Positions 1 to 4,853 of a stretch of 5,459 nt of DNA are shown piece by piece. Numbering within the stretch: the first letter of the stretch is position 1; every line of letters starts with the position of its first letter. The translations under genes were made by a program, and so were the position numbers. The stretch lies in assembly GCA_946621895.1 (NCBI GenBank), contig CAMOOZ010000002.1, positions 1 to 5,459 of the forward strand, written 5' to 3'. The stretch comes from an uncultured Lachnospiraceae bacterium. GTDB lineage: Bacteria > Bacillota_A > Clostridia > Lachnospirales > Lachnospiraceae. Under the pieces are notes generated by a model. That model did no database searches, had not been told where the DNA came from, and saw only the letters and a program-made list of their open reading frames with translations.

Positions 1-403
1 CAAAAGACAAGTTGTTTCTTAAGAGAGGAACTATATCCTCATAATATTTCTGACATTGCCAAAAACCGTCCAAATACACATTGTCTTTTTCTAAGATCTC
101 CGGCATATATTCGGCATTTTCTCTAACTACTTTTCCATGACTTCCGAATATCTTTCTTCGTAACCTAGCCGGCACAGTTCTCTTGTCATCAGCCATGGCA
201 TAATGCTGTCTGAGCGAGCAATATTTAAGGTCAAGTCCCTTGAACTTGCCTAGTTCAATCTCCCTGATATCTCTTAAAAAGGCCCTGTCGGTATAGTCTA
301 TATCATCCAGAAGAACTTTTCTGCCAAGGGTCCTTAGCTTTTCGTATAAGGCATATTCATAGAGCTGGTTACCTAAGCCACCCTGCAATTTAACAATTAT
401 CAA
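1..403 (-). CDS. GT11 family glycosyltransferase (alpha-1,2-fucosyltransferase-like), N-terminal part, cut by window edge
   Basis: This open frame of 134 codons runs off the left edge, so the C-terminal half is missing. The N-terminus reads (M)IIVKLQGGLGNQLYEYA, which matches the GGxGNQLF(x)YA signature that opens GT11 fucosyltransferases. Near residues 110-120 there is a YLDGFWQ motif, the counterpart of the family's G(Y/F)xQ segment and of YLRGNWQ in the neighbouring GT11 protein. Family members use GDP-L-fucose to fucosylate a galactoside-type acceptor, usually in surface glycan assembly on the cytoplasmic side; the acceptor here is unknown. The start is a TTG, because an in-frame TAG lies two codons upstream. 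The TTG overlaps the asnB TGA in a TTGA tetranucleotide (400-403), so translation is probably coupled. G+C is only about 40%, and arginine is mostly AGA/AGG, unlike the genes to the right of position 900. The HxRRGD donor-site motif would lie outside the window, so activity cannot be judged. Confidence 0.85.
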   Translation of the reverse strand, partial: MIIVKLQGGLGNQLYEYALYEKLRTLGRKVLLDDIDYTDRAFLRDIREIELGKFKGLDLKYCSLRQHYAMADDKRTVPARLRRKIFGSHGKVVRENAEYMPEILEKDNVYLDGFWQCQKYYEDIVPLLRNNLSF

Positions 404-2301
404 TTTCTAGCCCCTTTTTCTTCCATCCACTGCTGGAACATCAATATATACCATACCTGGTTGCGCCATATTCCACGAATCGTAAAATCATCCCAGATAA
501 GCCTTACGATATCCACGTTGAGCAGTCCCTGCTTTTCTAACTTATCTCTGCTTATCATGCCCTCTGCCCATGATCTGAGCTCCGGCTCAAGCAGCCATTT
601 CTGAACAGGGATTGAAAAACCTCTCTTAGGAAGATCCATCAATTCCTTGGGCACATATCTGTAAAGAATATCTCTTAGTATGCGCTTGGTCATGCCGTCC
701 TTGTACTTGTATTCAATGGGCAGAGACCATGCAAACTCCACTACATCCTTATCCAAGAACGGAATCCTGCTCTCAAGAGATACTGCCATTCCGCATCTGT
801 CCACTTTAACAAGTATGTCATCCGGATGATACATCAGCATATCCATCAGCATGATATTGTGGTTCAGCTCCTTTATCCTGCCGTACTGATAGGTATTGTA
901 CGCGTATGGCGCCTCCGTGCGGTCCAGGGAAAGCGTGAGGGCAAGGGGTTCCTCCCTGTTGTCGAGCTCATAGAGCTGCGCCGGATCCTTTGCCCCGAGC
1001 AGCATGGACTTCGTGCGGTACACCTTGCTTTTCCCGAAGGGATTGGCCAGCAGCAAAGCGCTTGCCGCCTTTCTCACAGACCACGGAATCCTCCCCATTT
1101 TATTCCAGATCCGTTCCACGGAGGGGTAGGTGCCGTAGCCGCAGAAAAGCTCATCCCCCCCGTCCCCGCTTAAGGAAACGGTCACATGCTGCCTCGTCAG
1201 CCTGCTGACCAGATAAGTGGGGATCTGTGAGGAATCCGCAAAGGGCTCCGAATAGATATGGGCAAGCTTCGGGATCACCTCCTCCATATCCTTTTCGGAG
1301 ATCATCATTTCCGTATGCTCCGTTCCAAGGACCTGCGCGATCTCCGCCGCGATGGGTGCCTCGTTATACTGTCTGTCCTCCATGCCGATCGTAAAGGTGC
1401 GGACCCTTGAGGCGCTGACCTCCTGCATCAAAGAAACGATCGTGGAGGAATCGATTCCCGCGGAGAGAAAAGCGCCCACGGGCACATCAGCCGCAAGCTG
1501 CCCCTTAAGCGCCTCCTTTAACAGCCGCTCAAGCTCCTCCGCGGCCTCCTCCTCCGTGCCTTCAAAAAGGTTCTCCTGTCCCCGGGCGGCAATTTCCCGG
1601 ATATCCCAGTAAGTATGCAGCCGCGGGGAAGTAAAGGGAAAGGAGAGCTCCAGCCATTTCCCGGGCTCCAGCTTAAAGATATCCCGGTAAATGGTATAGG
1701 GCGCGGGAATATAGCCATGCACGAAATAGATGTTCAGGATCTCCGTGTTCACGGGATTTGCAAAGCCGGAAAGCCCGGCGATGCAGGATAGCTCCGAGGC
1801 AAAGGCAAAGCAATTCCCGCCATCGCCCTGCGCACCGTTTCCGATAAAGCCGTAATACAGGGGCTTTTCGCCGATCCTGTCCCTGGCAAGGATCAGCCTG
1901 CGCTCCTTTTTATCATACAGCGCAAACGCAAACATCCCCTTGACCGCTTCCAGCGTCTTTTCCACGCCCCAGTGCGAAAGCGCCTCCAGCAGCACCTCCG
2001 TGTCGCAGCTGCTCTTAAAGGCGAGCCCTTCCTTTTTCAGGGCTTCCCGGATCGAAACGAAATTATAGATCTCGCCGTTGTAGCTGATCACAAAGCGGCC
2101 GTCCCGGGATTCCATCGGCTGGGCCCCGGCTTCGCTTAAGTCCATGATGGAGAGGCGCCTGTGGCCGAGGACAACGGTTTTCTCCTCATTGGCCCATATC
2201 CCTCCGCCGTCCGGCCCGCGATGCAGCATCCTGGCGTTCATTTTTTCGATTTCCGCCCTCCAGTTTTTCGGACGGTTTAAGAATCCGGCGATCCCGCACA
2301 T
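400..2301 (-). CDS. asnB: Class II asparagine synthetase-type glutamine amidotransferase (AsnB family)
   Basis: The 633-residue protein has the full two-domain layout. The N-terminal Ntn glutaminase domain (about 1-210) starts MCGIAGF, so Cys2 becomes the nucleophile; it also shows LHRGPDG (27-32), GHRRLSIMDL (46-55), SYNGEIYN (73-80), DTEVLLEAL (100-108) and ARDRIGEKPLYY (139-150). The synthetase domain carries the ATP pyrophosphate loop FLSAGIDSS (278-286), YSEPFADSSQIPTY (350-363), SLSGDGGDELF (376-386) and DRCGMAVSLESRIPFLD (501-517). The family moves glutamine ammonia to an ATP-activated carboxylate, aspartate in true AsnB. Copies inside polysaccharide clusters may instead amidate a sugar acid; this is inferred only from the two flanking GT11 genes. 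The usual loop is SGG(L/I)DSS; here it is SAG. The ATG at 2301 has AAAGAGGAA seven nt upstream. G+C and arginine codons switch near position 900 (about residue 467), so the C-terminal quarter may have a different origin. The frame is intact. Confidence 0.92.
   Translation of the reverse strand: MCGIAGFLNRPKNWRAEIEKMNARMLHRGPDGGGIWANEEKTVVLGHRRLSIMDLSEAGAQPMESRDGRFVISYNGEIYNFVSIREALKKEGLAFKSSCDTEVLLEALSHWGVEKTLEAVKGMFAFALYDKKERRLILARDRIGEKPLYYGFIGNGAQGDGGNCFAFASELSCIAGLSGFANPVNTEILNIYFVHGYIPAPYTIYRDIFKLEPGKWLELSFPFTSPRLHTYWDIREIAARGQENLFEGTEEEAAEELERLLKEALKGQLAADVPVGAFLSAGIDSSTIVSLMQEVSASRVRTFTIGMEDRQYNEAPIAAEIAQVLGTEHTEMMISEKDMEEVIPKLAHIYSEPFADSSQIPTYLVSRLTRQHVTVSLSGDGGDELFCGYGTYPSVERIWNKMGRIPWSVRKAASALLLANPFGKSKVYRTKSMLLGAKDPAQLYELDNREEPLALTLSLDRTEAPYAYNTYQYGRIKELNHNIMLMDMLMYHPDDILVKVDRCGMAVSLESRIPFLDKDVVEFAWSLPIEYKYKDGMTKRILRDILYRYVPKELMDLPKRGFSIPVQKWLLEPELRSWAEGMISRDKLEKQGLLNVDIVRLIWDDFTIRGIWRNQVWYILMFQQWMEEKGARN
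411..416 (-). promoter_or_regulatory. Ribosome binding site supporting the TTG start of the left GT11 gene
   Basis: Read on the minus strand the site is AAGGGG, followed by a 7-nt spacer and then TTG at 403-401. It lies inside the last codons of asnB. It is the main reason for accepting TTG, as no ATG or GTG is available in frame between the upstream TAG and the GGLGNQ motif. Confidence 0.6.
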
Positions 2302-2307
2302 GGTTTG

Positions 2308-2316
2308 TTCCTCTTT
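2308..2316 (-). promoter_or_regulatory. Ribosome binding site of asnB
   Basis: Read on the minus strand, AAAGAGGAA is followed by 7 nt (CAAACC plus flanking base) and the ATG at 2301-2299. It sits in a 71-bp gap after the upstream GT11 gene. No promoter or terminator is evident in that gap, so the two genes are probably co-transcribed. Confidence 0.6.
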
Positions 2317-2372
2317 AATTCAGCATCGCAAAACGCCTTGCATCGAGATAATTGCCATGCATCAATGAAAAC

Positions 2373-3314
2373 TCATTCCTTTCCGGTTCCCGGGGAAGAT
2401 TTCGGCAGTCTTGCAAAGGGCAGCGTGATCCAGCCAGAGGCCGCAAAATCCCTGTCCCAGAGAGGATTCCCCTCTTCATAGGGGCAGACCACGAGCTTTT
2501 CCGGATATTCATTTAAAAAAGCCGCCCACCAGCTGAAGGAGGAATTGGAAATGATCTGATGGGAGGCTGCGGAAAGCAGATAAAAATCCGCCAGTCCCCG
2601 GGACAGCCCTCCCCCCTCCGGAAATGCGGTGTCCGGATAACGGATATCATAGGGAAGCCCGGAAAACTGCGCCTTTACCCATTCCTGTTCCTCGGAAAAC
2701 ACATAAAACACGGGATGGGAAATGCGCGCATTCACCGTTTCCATTGCCCGGCAAAAATAATCGGGAGCCGGGCAGGCGCCGATCTGTACATAATCCCCTC
2801 TCCGATAATGAATGCCTACAGAGGCAGGATTCGCCTCCAGCTCCTTTTTCAGCAAAACGAGCTTTTCGGGAAGCGGCAGGGCAAGGCGGAATCTTTTCCG
2901 GATCTCGTCTGCGCATTCCGCAAAAAATGCCTCCCGCTGCCAGTTCCCCCGCAGATAAAGCGAAGGCGCGGCATATTCCTGACAATACCGGAGGATCTCC
3001 TCCGGGGTCCCGGTAAGCTCCTCCTCCTTAAGCTCACTTGTGTTAAGCCCGATGGCATGTCTGAAGCAAAGCCTGTTCAGCACGGCCCTGCTCAGGATAT
3101 CCCTTCTGATCGGATAGCTCAGGCGTCTGTCATAGGTGATCTGCAGCTTCAGGATATCCGGATTCCGGAAAAACCACTTTTCATCCTGGATGGCCGTGTC
3201 GATCCAGAGCGGGGCGCAGCGCCTTTTTGCCACGCAATAGCCAAAGGCATAGGAAAAAAGCTGGTTTCCAAAGCCTCCGCTCAGATGCACGATCACCCTT
3301 CTCTTCTTTTCCAA
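2373..3314 (-). CDS. GT11 family glycosyltransferase, probable alpha-1,2-fucosyltransferase
   Basis: The 313-residue protein is close to the usual GT11 length of about 280-310. It opens with HLSGGFGNQLFSYAFG (10-25), the family's N-terminal signature. YLRGNWQ (120-126) fits the G(Y/F)xQ segment. HYRRGDYV (169-176) is the HxRRGD motif that in this family binds GDP-fucose. SNSSFSWWAAFLN (256-268) is the conserved C-terminal donor-site motif. No signal peptide or membrane segment is visible, so it should act in the cytoplasm or at the inner membrane face on a lipid-linked or nucleotide-linked glycan. The expected reaction is transfer of L-fucose from GDP-fucose to galactose in alpha-1,2 linkage; the acceptor cannot be told from sequence. 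It is the first gene of the minus-strand operon. The start is a TTG with AAGGA 4 nt upstream; a GTG at codon 7 (3296) would align the N-terminus more closely with typical family members and is a real alternative. G+C resembles glcK and murB rather than the left GT11 gene. Confidence 0.88.
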   Translation of the reverse strand: MEKKRRVIVHLSGGFGNQLFSYAFGYCVAKRRCAPLWIDTAIQDEKWFFRNPDILKLQITYDRRLSYPIRRDILSRAVLNRLCFRHAIGLNTSELKEEELTGTPEEILRYCQEYAAPSLYLRGNWQREAFFAECADEIRKRFRLALPLPEKLVLLKKELEANPASVGIHYRRGDYVQIGACPAPDYFCRAMETVNARISHPVFYVFSEEQEWVKAQFSGLPYDIRYPDTAFPEGGGLSRGLADFYLLSAASHQIISNSSFSWWAAFLNEYPEKLVVCPYEEGNPLWDRDFAASGWITLPFARLPKSSPGTGKE

Positions 3315-3318
3315 TCCA

Positions 3319-3323
3319 TCCTT
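3319..3323 (-). promoter_or_regulatory. Ribosome binding site supporting a TTG start for the right GT11 gene
   Basis: The minus-strand sequence is AAGGA, then TGGA, then TTG at 3314-3312. The 4-nt spacer is short. An in-frame TGA at 3329-3327 excludes any longer start. The competing GTG at 3296 is preceded by a purine-rich AGAAGAGAAGG directly against the codon, a poorer arrangement. Confidence 0.45.
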
Positions 3324-3341
3324 CTTTCAGATCCATCCGTT

Positions 3342-3358
3342 ATCGCAGCAGCTGCGAT
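3342..3358. repeat. Perfect 8-bp inverted repeat in the leader of the GT11–asnB operon
   Basis: ATCGCAGC, one central A, then GCTGCGAT form a near-continuous palindrome. It lies between the predicted minus-strand promoter and the ribosome binding site. As DNA it could be a dimeric regulator site; as RNA it could form a short hairpin with the centre unpaired. No U-tract follows on either strand, so it is not a terminator. Which role applies, if any, is unknown. Confidence 0.4.
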
Positions 3359-3399
3359 CCTTATGTAAAATACAGGAAACGCCTTTTCCAAGTGTGTTT

Positions 3400-3429
3400 A
3401 CGATAACATCCCTTCAAGCCGCCTGTCAA
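3400..3429 (-). promoter_or_regulatory. Predicted sigma-70-type promoter of the GT11–asnB–GT11 operon
   Basis: On the minus strand a perfect TTGACA (-35, 3429-3424) is followed after 18 bp by TATCGT (-10, 3405-3400). The -10 is preceded by TGT, which gives an extended -10 (TGnTATCGT). The -10 matches four of six consensus bases. Transcription would start near 3393, leaving a leader of about 80 nt before the TTG. The position directly upstream of the first gene of the operon supports the call. Confidence 0.6.
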
Positions 3430-3537
3430 CGATGCGGCAAAACGATCCGAAAACCGGCATCGGCCCGTTCATAATTTGTTAAAAAATTATTATTGAATCG
3501 TTTACGCAAAAAGCATTTTTTTGAAATAAGTCCTTTA

Positions 3538-3543
3538 TATAAT
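3538..3543 (+). promoter_or_regulatory. Possible plus-strand -10 box for a short transcript
   Basis: A perfect TATAAT lies within an AT-rich stretch. No good -35 is seen: the 16-18 bp upstream positions are T-rich (ATTTTT or TTTTTT), and a TTGAAA at 3521-3526 is only 11 bp away, too close. It is listed because it lies about 165 bp before a plus-strand terminator that otherwise has no transcript to end. Confidence 0.3.
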
Positions 3544-3601
3544 GGTTTCATCAGCAAGGGCGAAACCGAACAAGGTTGACGATAAAACTTTTTCATAATT
3601 G

Positions 3602-3629
3602 TGCCAGACAAAGCCCGCTTTGTCTGGCA
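3602..3629. repeat. Perfect 28-nt palindrome (13-bp arms)
   Basis: TGCCAGACAAAGC is followed by CC and then its exact reverse complement GCTTTGTCTGGCA. In RNA this gives a 12-bp stem with a CCCG tetraloop. On the plus strand the next bases are TCCTCCCTTTTCT, only partly U-rich, so it could be a weak terminator. On the minus strand the following bases are not U-rich. It could instead be a structural hairpin of a small RNA or a stabilising 3' element. Confidence 0.75.
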
Positions 3630-3673
3630 TCCTCCCTTTTCTAAATGCCTTATCCGACAAAAAAGGCAGAAAG

Positions 3674-3709
3674 CATCCCGGGTCATCCGCCCGGGATGAT
3701 TTTCTTTTT
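3674..3709 (+). terminator. Rho-independent terminator, plus strand, possibly bidirectional
   Basis: CATCCCGGG (3674-3682) pairs perfectly with CCCGGGATG (3690-3698) around a 7-nt loop, and the tract ATTTTCTTTTT follows directly. This is a good intrinsic terminator for the plus strand. On the minus strand the stem is followed by CTTTCTGCCTTTTTTG, a later and weaker U-tract, so some bidirectional action is possible. It ends just before the glcK promoter and so insulates that operon from upstream transcription. No plus-strand protein gene precedes it inside the window. Confidence 0.75.
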
Positions 3710-3716
3710 ACCCCCT

Positions 3717-3728
3717 CTTTGCTATAAT
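3717..3728 (+). promoter_or_regulatory. Extended -10 promoter of glcK–murB
   Basis: TTTGCTATAAT contains a perfect TATAAT (3723-3728) preceded by TGC, an ideal extended -10 (TGnTATAAT). The -35 region, placed 17 bp upstream (3700-3705, TTTTCT), is poor and overlaps the terminator U-tract, as is common for extended -10 promoters. Transcription would start near 3735, leaving a leader of about 174 nt. Confidence 0.6.
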
Positions 3729-3732
3729 ATAA

Positions 3733-3806
3733 ATATCTGTTCACCTCCCCGAAAAATGAGTCGAATTTGATCGAATCGTTTTGTAAATGGAGTGCTGAAC
3801 AGATAT
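3733..3806 (+). repeat. 11-bp inverted repeat in the glcK leader
   Basis: ATATCTGTTCA (3733-3743) and TGAACAGATAT (3796-3806) are exact reverse complements 52 bp apart. Inside them CTCC (3745-3748 region) and GGAG (3789-3792) could extend the stem past an internal loop. The left arm spans the predicted transcription start. A third copy, CTGTTCAC, occurs at 3834-3841 and could pair with the middle arm over 7 bp. The element may be a leader RNA fold or a pair of operator sites; no known riboswitch core is recognised. Confidence 0.5.
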
Positions 3807-3898
3807 AAGAGCTCACCGTTGAAACGCGATGTGCTGTTCACGGTAATGATCATGTGGTATTGGGGGCAAAGGCACCGTCTGATACAGTGCTTCGGCAT

Positions 3899-3903
3899 GG
3901 AGG
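3899..3903 (+). promoter_or_regulatory. Ribosome binding site fixing the glcK start
   Basis: GGAGG lies 5 nt before the ATG at 3909. This strong site decides between the ATG at 3909, an in-frame ATG at 3897 that itself overlaps the site, and far upstream codons such as the GTG at 3792. Confidence 0.75.
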
Positions 3904-3908
3904 ATAAA

Positions 3909-4853
3909 ATGAATTATATTTTTGGCGTAGATGTGGGCGGAACAACAATAAAGCTGGGGCTGTTTACCAAAGAGGGGCAGCTGGCTTCCAAATGGGAAAT
4001 ACCCACCAGAAAGGAAGACGCGGGAAAGAATATCCTGCCGGATATCGCAAAAACCGTGCTGGATAAGCTTTCTGCTGAGGATATCCCTGCGGAAGAGGTC
4101 CTGGGCCTTGGCATCGGCCTGCCGGGGCCCGTGGATGCCGACGGCATCATCCATCGGGCGGTGAACTTAAACTGGGATCGGGATTTTTCCATTCCCGACG
4201 CGCTTGCCGCCTGGCTTCCCTTCCCCGTAAAAGCCGGAAATGACGCCAATGTGGCGGCCCTCGGAGAAATGTGGAAGGGCGGCGGACAGGGCTATGAAAG
4301 CCTTGTTCTGGTGACCCTGGGAACGGGCATCGGCGGCGGCGTGATCCTGAAGGGAAAAATCTGGGAGGGGCCCTCCGGCTCTGCAGGAGAGATCGGCCAT
4401 ATGCATATCGAGGATGACGAAGAACTGCAGTGCACCTGTGGAAACTACGGCTGTCTTGAGCAGTATGCCTCCGCCACGGGCATCGTAAGGCTTGCGGAAC
4501 GGTTTCTGAAGCAGCATGAGCCGGACGGCGAATTCCGGGAAGCAATGGAGATGGAGCCGCTCTCCGCAAAGCTGGTCTTTGATCTTGTCAAACGCGGCGA
4601 CCCCCAGGCAAAGGAGATCGCCGGACAGTTCGGAAAATATCTCGGGAAGGGTCTGGCCGCAGCCGCCTGTGTCGTCAATCCCCAGGTCTTTGTGATCGGG
4701 GGCGGTGTATCCAGAGCAGGGGCACTGCTGTTTGACTACATTCGTCCATGGTTCAAAAGATATGCCTTCCATGCCTGCTCCCATGTTGATTTCAAGCTGG
4801 CAGAGCTGGGAAATGATGCGGGAATCTACGGAGCGGCAAGGCTTGTCCTATGA
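3909..4853 (+). CDS. glcK: ROK-family glucokinase
   Basis: The 314-residue protein has the normal length for bacterial ROK glucokinases and should phosphorylate glucose to glucose 6-phosphate with ATP in the cytosol. The N-terminal phosphate-binding motif is GVDVGGTT (6-13, Asp8). GNDANVAALGE (110-120) holds the catalytic base Asp112. TLGTGIGGG (136-144) is the second phosphate motif. EIGH (161-164) and CTCGNYGCLE (175-184) form the ROK zinc site and signature, with His164, Cys175, Cys177 and Cys182 as ligands and Glu161 and Glu184 as likely sugar contacts. VVNPQVFVIGGGVSRAG (255-271) is the adenosine-side motif. No N-terminal helix-turn-helix is present, so it is a kinase and not a ROK repressor. 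Sugar choice between glucose and a related hexose such as N-acetylmannosamine is not proven by these motifs, but glucokinase is the best fit. A longer frame open to a GTG at 3792 adds 39 residues unlike the family and is rejected. The stop overlaps the murB start. Confidence 0.92.
   Translation: MNYIFGVDVGGTTIKLGLFTKEGQLASKWEIPTRKEDAGKNILPDIAKTVLDKLSAEDIPAEEVLGLGIGLPGPVDADGIIHRAVNLNWDRDFSIPDALAAWLPFPVKAGNDANVAALGEMWKGGGQGYESLVLVTLGTGIGGGVILKGKIWEGPSGSAGEIGHMHIEDDEELQCTCGNYGCLEQYASATGIVRLAERFLKQHEPDGEFREAMEMEPLSAKLVFDLVKRGDPQAKEIAGQFGKYLGKGLAAAACVVNPQVFVIGGGVSRAGALLFDYIRPWFKRYAFHACSHVDFKLAELGNDAGIYGAARLVL

Larger units (their letters stand above)
3549..3709 (+). ncRNA. Candidate small RNA of unknown family
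   Basis: This about 160-nt stretch begins 6 nt after a TATAAT box and ends in an intrinsic terminator. It contains a perfect 28-nt palindrome at 3602-3629 that would fold into a long stem. No plausible plus-strand protein gene covers it; the best reading frame (GTG at 3601, 32 codons to a TGA inside the terminator stem) has no clear Shine-Dalgarno site. I do not recognise 6S, SRP, tmRNA or a known riboswitch core. The call rests only on architecture. The alternatives are a decayed remnant of a former upstream gene with its terminator, or a bidirectional insulator between the divergent operons. Confidence 0.3.
3315..3908. other. Divergent intergenic region without a convincing protein gene
   Basis: This stretch of about 590 bp separates the minus-strand glycan operon from the plus-strand glcK–murB operon. 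It holds the two outward promoters, the leader palindrome at 3342-3358, the 28-nt palindrome, the intrinsic terminator and the structured glcK leader. It is more AT-rich than the genes, most of all at 3470-3545. GAATCGTTT occurs twice in the same orientation (3495-3503 and 3773-3781), near the glycan side and inside the glcK leader. I see no supported coding frame. Confidence 0.7.

Noticed and set aside
826..1718. Several plus-strand and alternate-frame open frames inside asnB
   Set aside because: All are shadows of the AsnB-family gene, which shows the complete set of motifs in its own frame.
2315..2362. 15-codon minus-strand mini-frame (MHGNYLDARR...) between the right GT11 gene and asnB
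   Set aside because: No Shine-Dalgarno site at a usable distance and no leader-peptide features such as runs of Asn codons; most likely chance.
2559..3368. Long plus-strand open frame (269 codons) opposite the right GT11 gene
   Set aside because: It is antisense to a gene with clear family motifs, has no recognisable domain, and arises from GC-biased codon positions in the real gene.
3535..3630. Minus-strand mini-gene of 31 codons starting MPDKAGFVWH
   Set aside because: Its start is made by the 28-nt palindrome, which gives a similar peptide on both strands. The GGGAGG is fused directly to the ATG with no spacer, so it is probably not translated.
3549..3630. Cyclic-di-GMP-I-like riboswitch core (CAGCAAGGGCGAAACC)
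   Set aside because: It only loosely recalls the CACAGGGCAAACC segment, and the second conserved half of the aptamer is absent.
3495..3782. Repeated GAATCGTTT as CcpA (cre) or LacI-type operators
   Set aside because: Neither copy fits the cre consensus when aligned base by base and neither forms a convincing palindrome; a 9-bp direct repeat is weak evidence.
3792..3908. 39-residue N-terminal extension of the glucokinase from a GTG at 3792
   Set aside because: The added residues resemble no ROK N-terminus, the GTG lacks a properly spaced Shine-Dalgarno site, and GGAGG sits 5 nt before the ATG at 3909, where the normal ROK start lies.
4147..4784. Minus-strand open frames of 140 and 205 codons opposite glcK
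   Set aside because: They lie entirely within the glucokinase gene on the other strand, with low-complexity, Arg/Pro-rich or featureless translations and no ribosome binding support.
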